Shown: positions 6,675 through 7,923 of the stretch, piece by piece | How positions within the stretch are numbered: the stretch's first letter is position 1 | How the letters are laid out: each line of letters begins with the position of its first letter | Source: JAGLTN01 sp023135255 | Lineage (GTDB): Bacteria; Planctomycetota; Phycisphaerae; Sedimentisphaerales; Anaerobacaceae | Direction of reading: 5' to 3' | NCBI GenBank assembly: GCA_030639495.1 | Contig: DAOWCP010000096.1 | Location: forward strand, 1-7,923 | DNA length: 7,923 nucleotides | Program-made: the position numbers and the translations under genes | The notes under the pieces: generated by a model | Told to the model about the DNA's origin: nothing | Databases searched by the model: none | Seen by the model: only the letters and a program-made list of their open reading frames with translations

Positions 6675-7856
6675 GTGAAGATAATCGCTGATACCAATAT
6701 ACCTTTTGTTCAGGAATGTTTTTCGTCTATTGGTGAGGTTTCTCTTGTCGGCGGCAGAGATATTACAAAAGAAATCGTTGCTGATGCTGATATTTTGCTG
6801 GTCAGAAGTGTCACCAAAGTTAACAAGCAGCTATTACAAGGCAGCAATGTTAAATTTGTTGCCACTGCGACAATAGGTGTCGATCATATTGATACAAAGT
6901 ATTTGAAACAGCAGGGGATCGGTTTTGCATCTGCTCCCGGCTCTAACGCTAATTCTGTTGCTGAATATGTGGTTGCCGGGTTGCTTGATATTGCTAATGA
7001 AAAAGATATCGCTTTAGAGGGCAAGTCTATTGGTGTGATTGGCGTTGGCAATGTGGGCAGCATAGTTGCTAAAAAAGTTAAGGCGCTTGGTATGAAAGTT
7101 GTGCTTAACGACCCGCCTTTGCAAAGACTGGCCGGGGACCAGAAATATCAATCAATCGAAAAGGTTTATGATTGTGATTTTGTTACCGTTCATACGCCTT
7201 TGACTTTTGATGGGATAGACAAGACTTATCACTTAGCGGATAAGGTTTTTTTTGATTCGTTGAAAAACGGCGGTATATTTCTCAATACTTCCAGGGGGGC
7301 AGTTGTTGACGGTGGTGCATTAAAGGATGCTGTTAAAAACAATAAATTCAAGGCAGTTGCGCTTGACGTCTGGGAGGCTGAGCCTGATATAGATATCAAG
7401 CTTTTGGATATGGTTGATATTGCTACGCCTCATATTGCGGGGTATTCTTATGACGGCAAGGTTTGCGGGATGGTTATGATATATGAGTCTGCTTGTGAGT
7501 TTTTTGGTTTTGAGCCTGAGTTTAGTTCGGAATCTTTTTTGCCCGTTCCTGAAGTAGCAACTCTTGAGGTGGACGGTTCGTTTGATTTAGATATTGAAGT
7601 TTTGCATAGCGTGGTTAAAAAGATATATGATATTAAAGCCGATGACGATAATCTGAGGCAACTGCTGAACAAGGCTGAAGCTGATAGGGGGGGCTGGTTT
7701 AGCGGCCTGCGAAAAAATTATCATATTCGCAGGGAATTTCAGAATACGCAGCTTAGTTTCAGCGGGAAGGGCGGCGATATTAAAAATAAATTTGCTGGTA
7801 TAGGATTTAAAATAATACCCTTGAAGGGTAGTAAATGTCCGCGAATAAATCCGTAA
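6675..7856 (+). CDS. pdxB: Erythronate-4-phosphate dehydrogenase PdxB
   Basis: NAD-dependent D-2-hydroxyacid dehydrogenase that oxidises 4-phospho-D-erythronate to 2-oxo-3-hydroxy-4-phosphobutanoate in the deoxyxylulose-5-phosphate-dependent pyridoxal phosphate pathway. The sequence follows E. coli PdxB closely from the first residues (MKIIADTNIPF; LLVRSVTKVN 41-50; FVATATIGVDH 61-71) to the PdxB-specific C-terminal dimerisation region (KKIYDIKADDDNLR, LRKNYHIRREF). The NAD fold has GVGNVG at 123-128 and DPP at 146-148. The catalytic set expected for the family is Arg207 (NTSRGAVVD), Glu236 (DVWEAEP) and His253 (PHIAGY), aligned to Arg208, Glu237 and His254 of E. coli. The GTG start fits the N-terminal alignment and has AGGA 8 nt upstream. 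It has 393 residues against about 378 in E. coli. The excess is at the C-terminus, where the last ~12 residues (PLKGSKCPRINP) and the stop are read from repeat copy 2. Confidence 0.94.
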   Translation: MKIIADTNIPFVQECFSSIGEVSLVGGRDITKEIVADADILLVRSVTKVNKQLLQGSNVKFVATATIGVDHIDTKYLKQQGIGFASAPGSNANSVAEYVVAGLLDIANEKDIALEGKSIGVIGVGNVGSIVAKKVKALGMKVVLNDPPLQRLAGDQKYQSIEKVYDCDFVTVHTPLTFDGIDKTYHLADKVFFDSLKNGGIFLNTSRGAVVDGGALKDAVKNNKFKAVALDVWEAEPDIDIKLLDMVDIATPHIAGYSYDGKVCGMVMIYESACEFFGFEPEFSSESFLPVPEVATLEVDGSFDLDIEVLHSVVKKIYDIKADDDNLRQLLNKAEADRGGWFSGLRKNYHIRREFQNTQLSFSGKGGDIKNKFAGIGFKIIPLKGSKCPRINP

Positions 7857-7917
7857 CTTGTTATTTTTAAGTTATTTACCCGCGGATAAACGGACAAATT
7901 CAATTGGGATCAGTATA
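7815..7917 (+). repeat. Structured ~102-bp repeat, copy 2, overlapping the pdxB 3' end
   Basis: Second copy of the element at 6573-6674, 103 nt long, starting inside the pdxB coding sequence and ending just before a probable start codon. Differences from copy 1: one inserted G at the palindrome centre (TACCCTTGAAGGGTA, 7816-7830, arms still perfect), A to G at 7860, A to C at 7895, and A to G at 7906 and 7913. The inserted base keeps the palindrome symmetric, and the change at 7860 turns an A-U into a G-U pair in the hairpin. The element supplies the pdxB stop codon (7854-7856) and a GGGA Shine-Dalgarno candidate (7906-7909) for the next gene. Confidence 0.85.
7838..7894 (+). ncRNA. Candidate structured leader RNA of the downstream gene
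   Basis: The same fold as in copy 1 is available: TCCGCG (7838-7843) with CGCGGA (7881-7886), TAAAT (7846-7850) with ATTTA (7874-7878), AACTTG (7855-7860) with TAAGTT (7868-7873) using one G-U pair, and bulge CCGT (7851-7854) with ACGG (7890-7893). Here the pdxB stop codon lies in the bulge and inner stem, so ribosomes finishing pdxB would open the structure, which allows translational coupling to the next gene. Function is inferred only. Confidence 0.38.
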
Positions 7918-7918
7918 T

Positions 7919-7923
7919 ATGAG
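7919..7923 (+). CDS. Probable start of the next gene (first codon only)
   Basis: An ATG at 7919-7921 sits 9 nt after GGGA (7906-7909), at nearly the position relative to the repeat that the pdxB GTG has after copy 1 (one base further). Only five bases are present, so nothing can be said about the product. The call rests on positional analogy with pdxB. Confidence 0.35.

Noticed and set aside
7448..7672. Minus-strand open frame of 74 codons inside pdxB
   Set aside because: Antisense to the conserved PdxB dimerisation region; no independent evidence for a gene.

Overview
This is a moderately AT-rich bacterial window with one partial gene on the minus strand (left edge) and five complete genes, plus the first bases of a sixth, on the plus strand. 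An MlaE/MlaF-type lipid transporter implies a Gram-negative cell envelope. The other genes (stand-alone cobalamin-binding protein, FAD/Fe-S 2-hydroxyacid dehydrogenase fusion, AmmeMemoRadiSam-type radical SAM enzyme, PdxB) fit an anaerobic or facultative bacterium. Membership of Planctomycetota/Phycisphaerae or a relative is a guess from gene content only. There are no rRNA or tRNA genes, CRISPR arrays, transposase genes or phage genes.

Layout. Positions 1-530 (minus) encode the N-terminal 176 residues of a cobalamin-binding protein that runs off the left edge. Positions 531-917 are a divergent, AT-rich regulatory region. It holds a good promoter for the minus-strand gene buried inside an 11-bp dyad, a second dyad, repeated TAGGTAA half-sites, and a candidate promoter for the plus-strand operon. 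Positions 918-6567 are a tightly packed run of four genes: mlaE, mlaF, a ~956-residue FAD/Fe-S dehydrogenase (best start TTG at 2619), and amrS. Position 6675 starts a well-conserved pdxB, and a further gene probably starts at 7919.

The most unusual feature is a ~102-bp sequence present twice, just upstream of pdxB (6573-6674) and just upstream of the next gene (7815-7917). The copies differ by four substitutions and one inserted base. Each contains a 14-15 nt palindrome, a long imperfect hairpin whose bulge (CCGT) can pair with a downstream ACGG to form a pseudoknot, and the Shine-Dalgarno of the following gene. The second copy overlaps the 3' end of pdxB and supplies its last ~12 codons and its stop. 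This is a candidate undescribed structured leader RNA or a dispersed structured repeat; the window alone cannot separate the two.

How the genes may work together. MlaE and MlaF would form the core of a phospholipid/lipid ABC transporter whose substrate-binding (MCE) subunit is not encoded here. The FAD/Fe-S protein resembles D-lactate/glycolate/D-2-hydroxyglutarate dehydrogenases. PdxB-type enzymes are known to hand electrons to 2-oxoacids, giving 2-hydroxyacids, so the two could be metabolically linked (inference). The link of amrS and the transporter to either is only positional.
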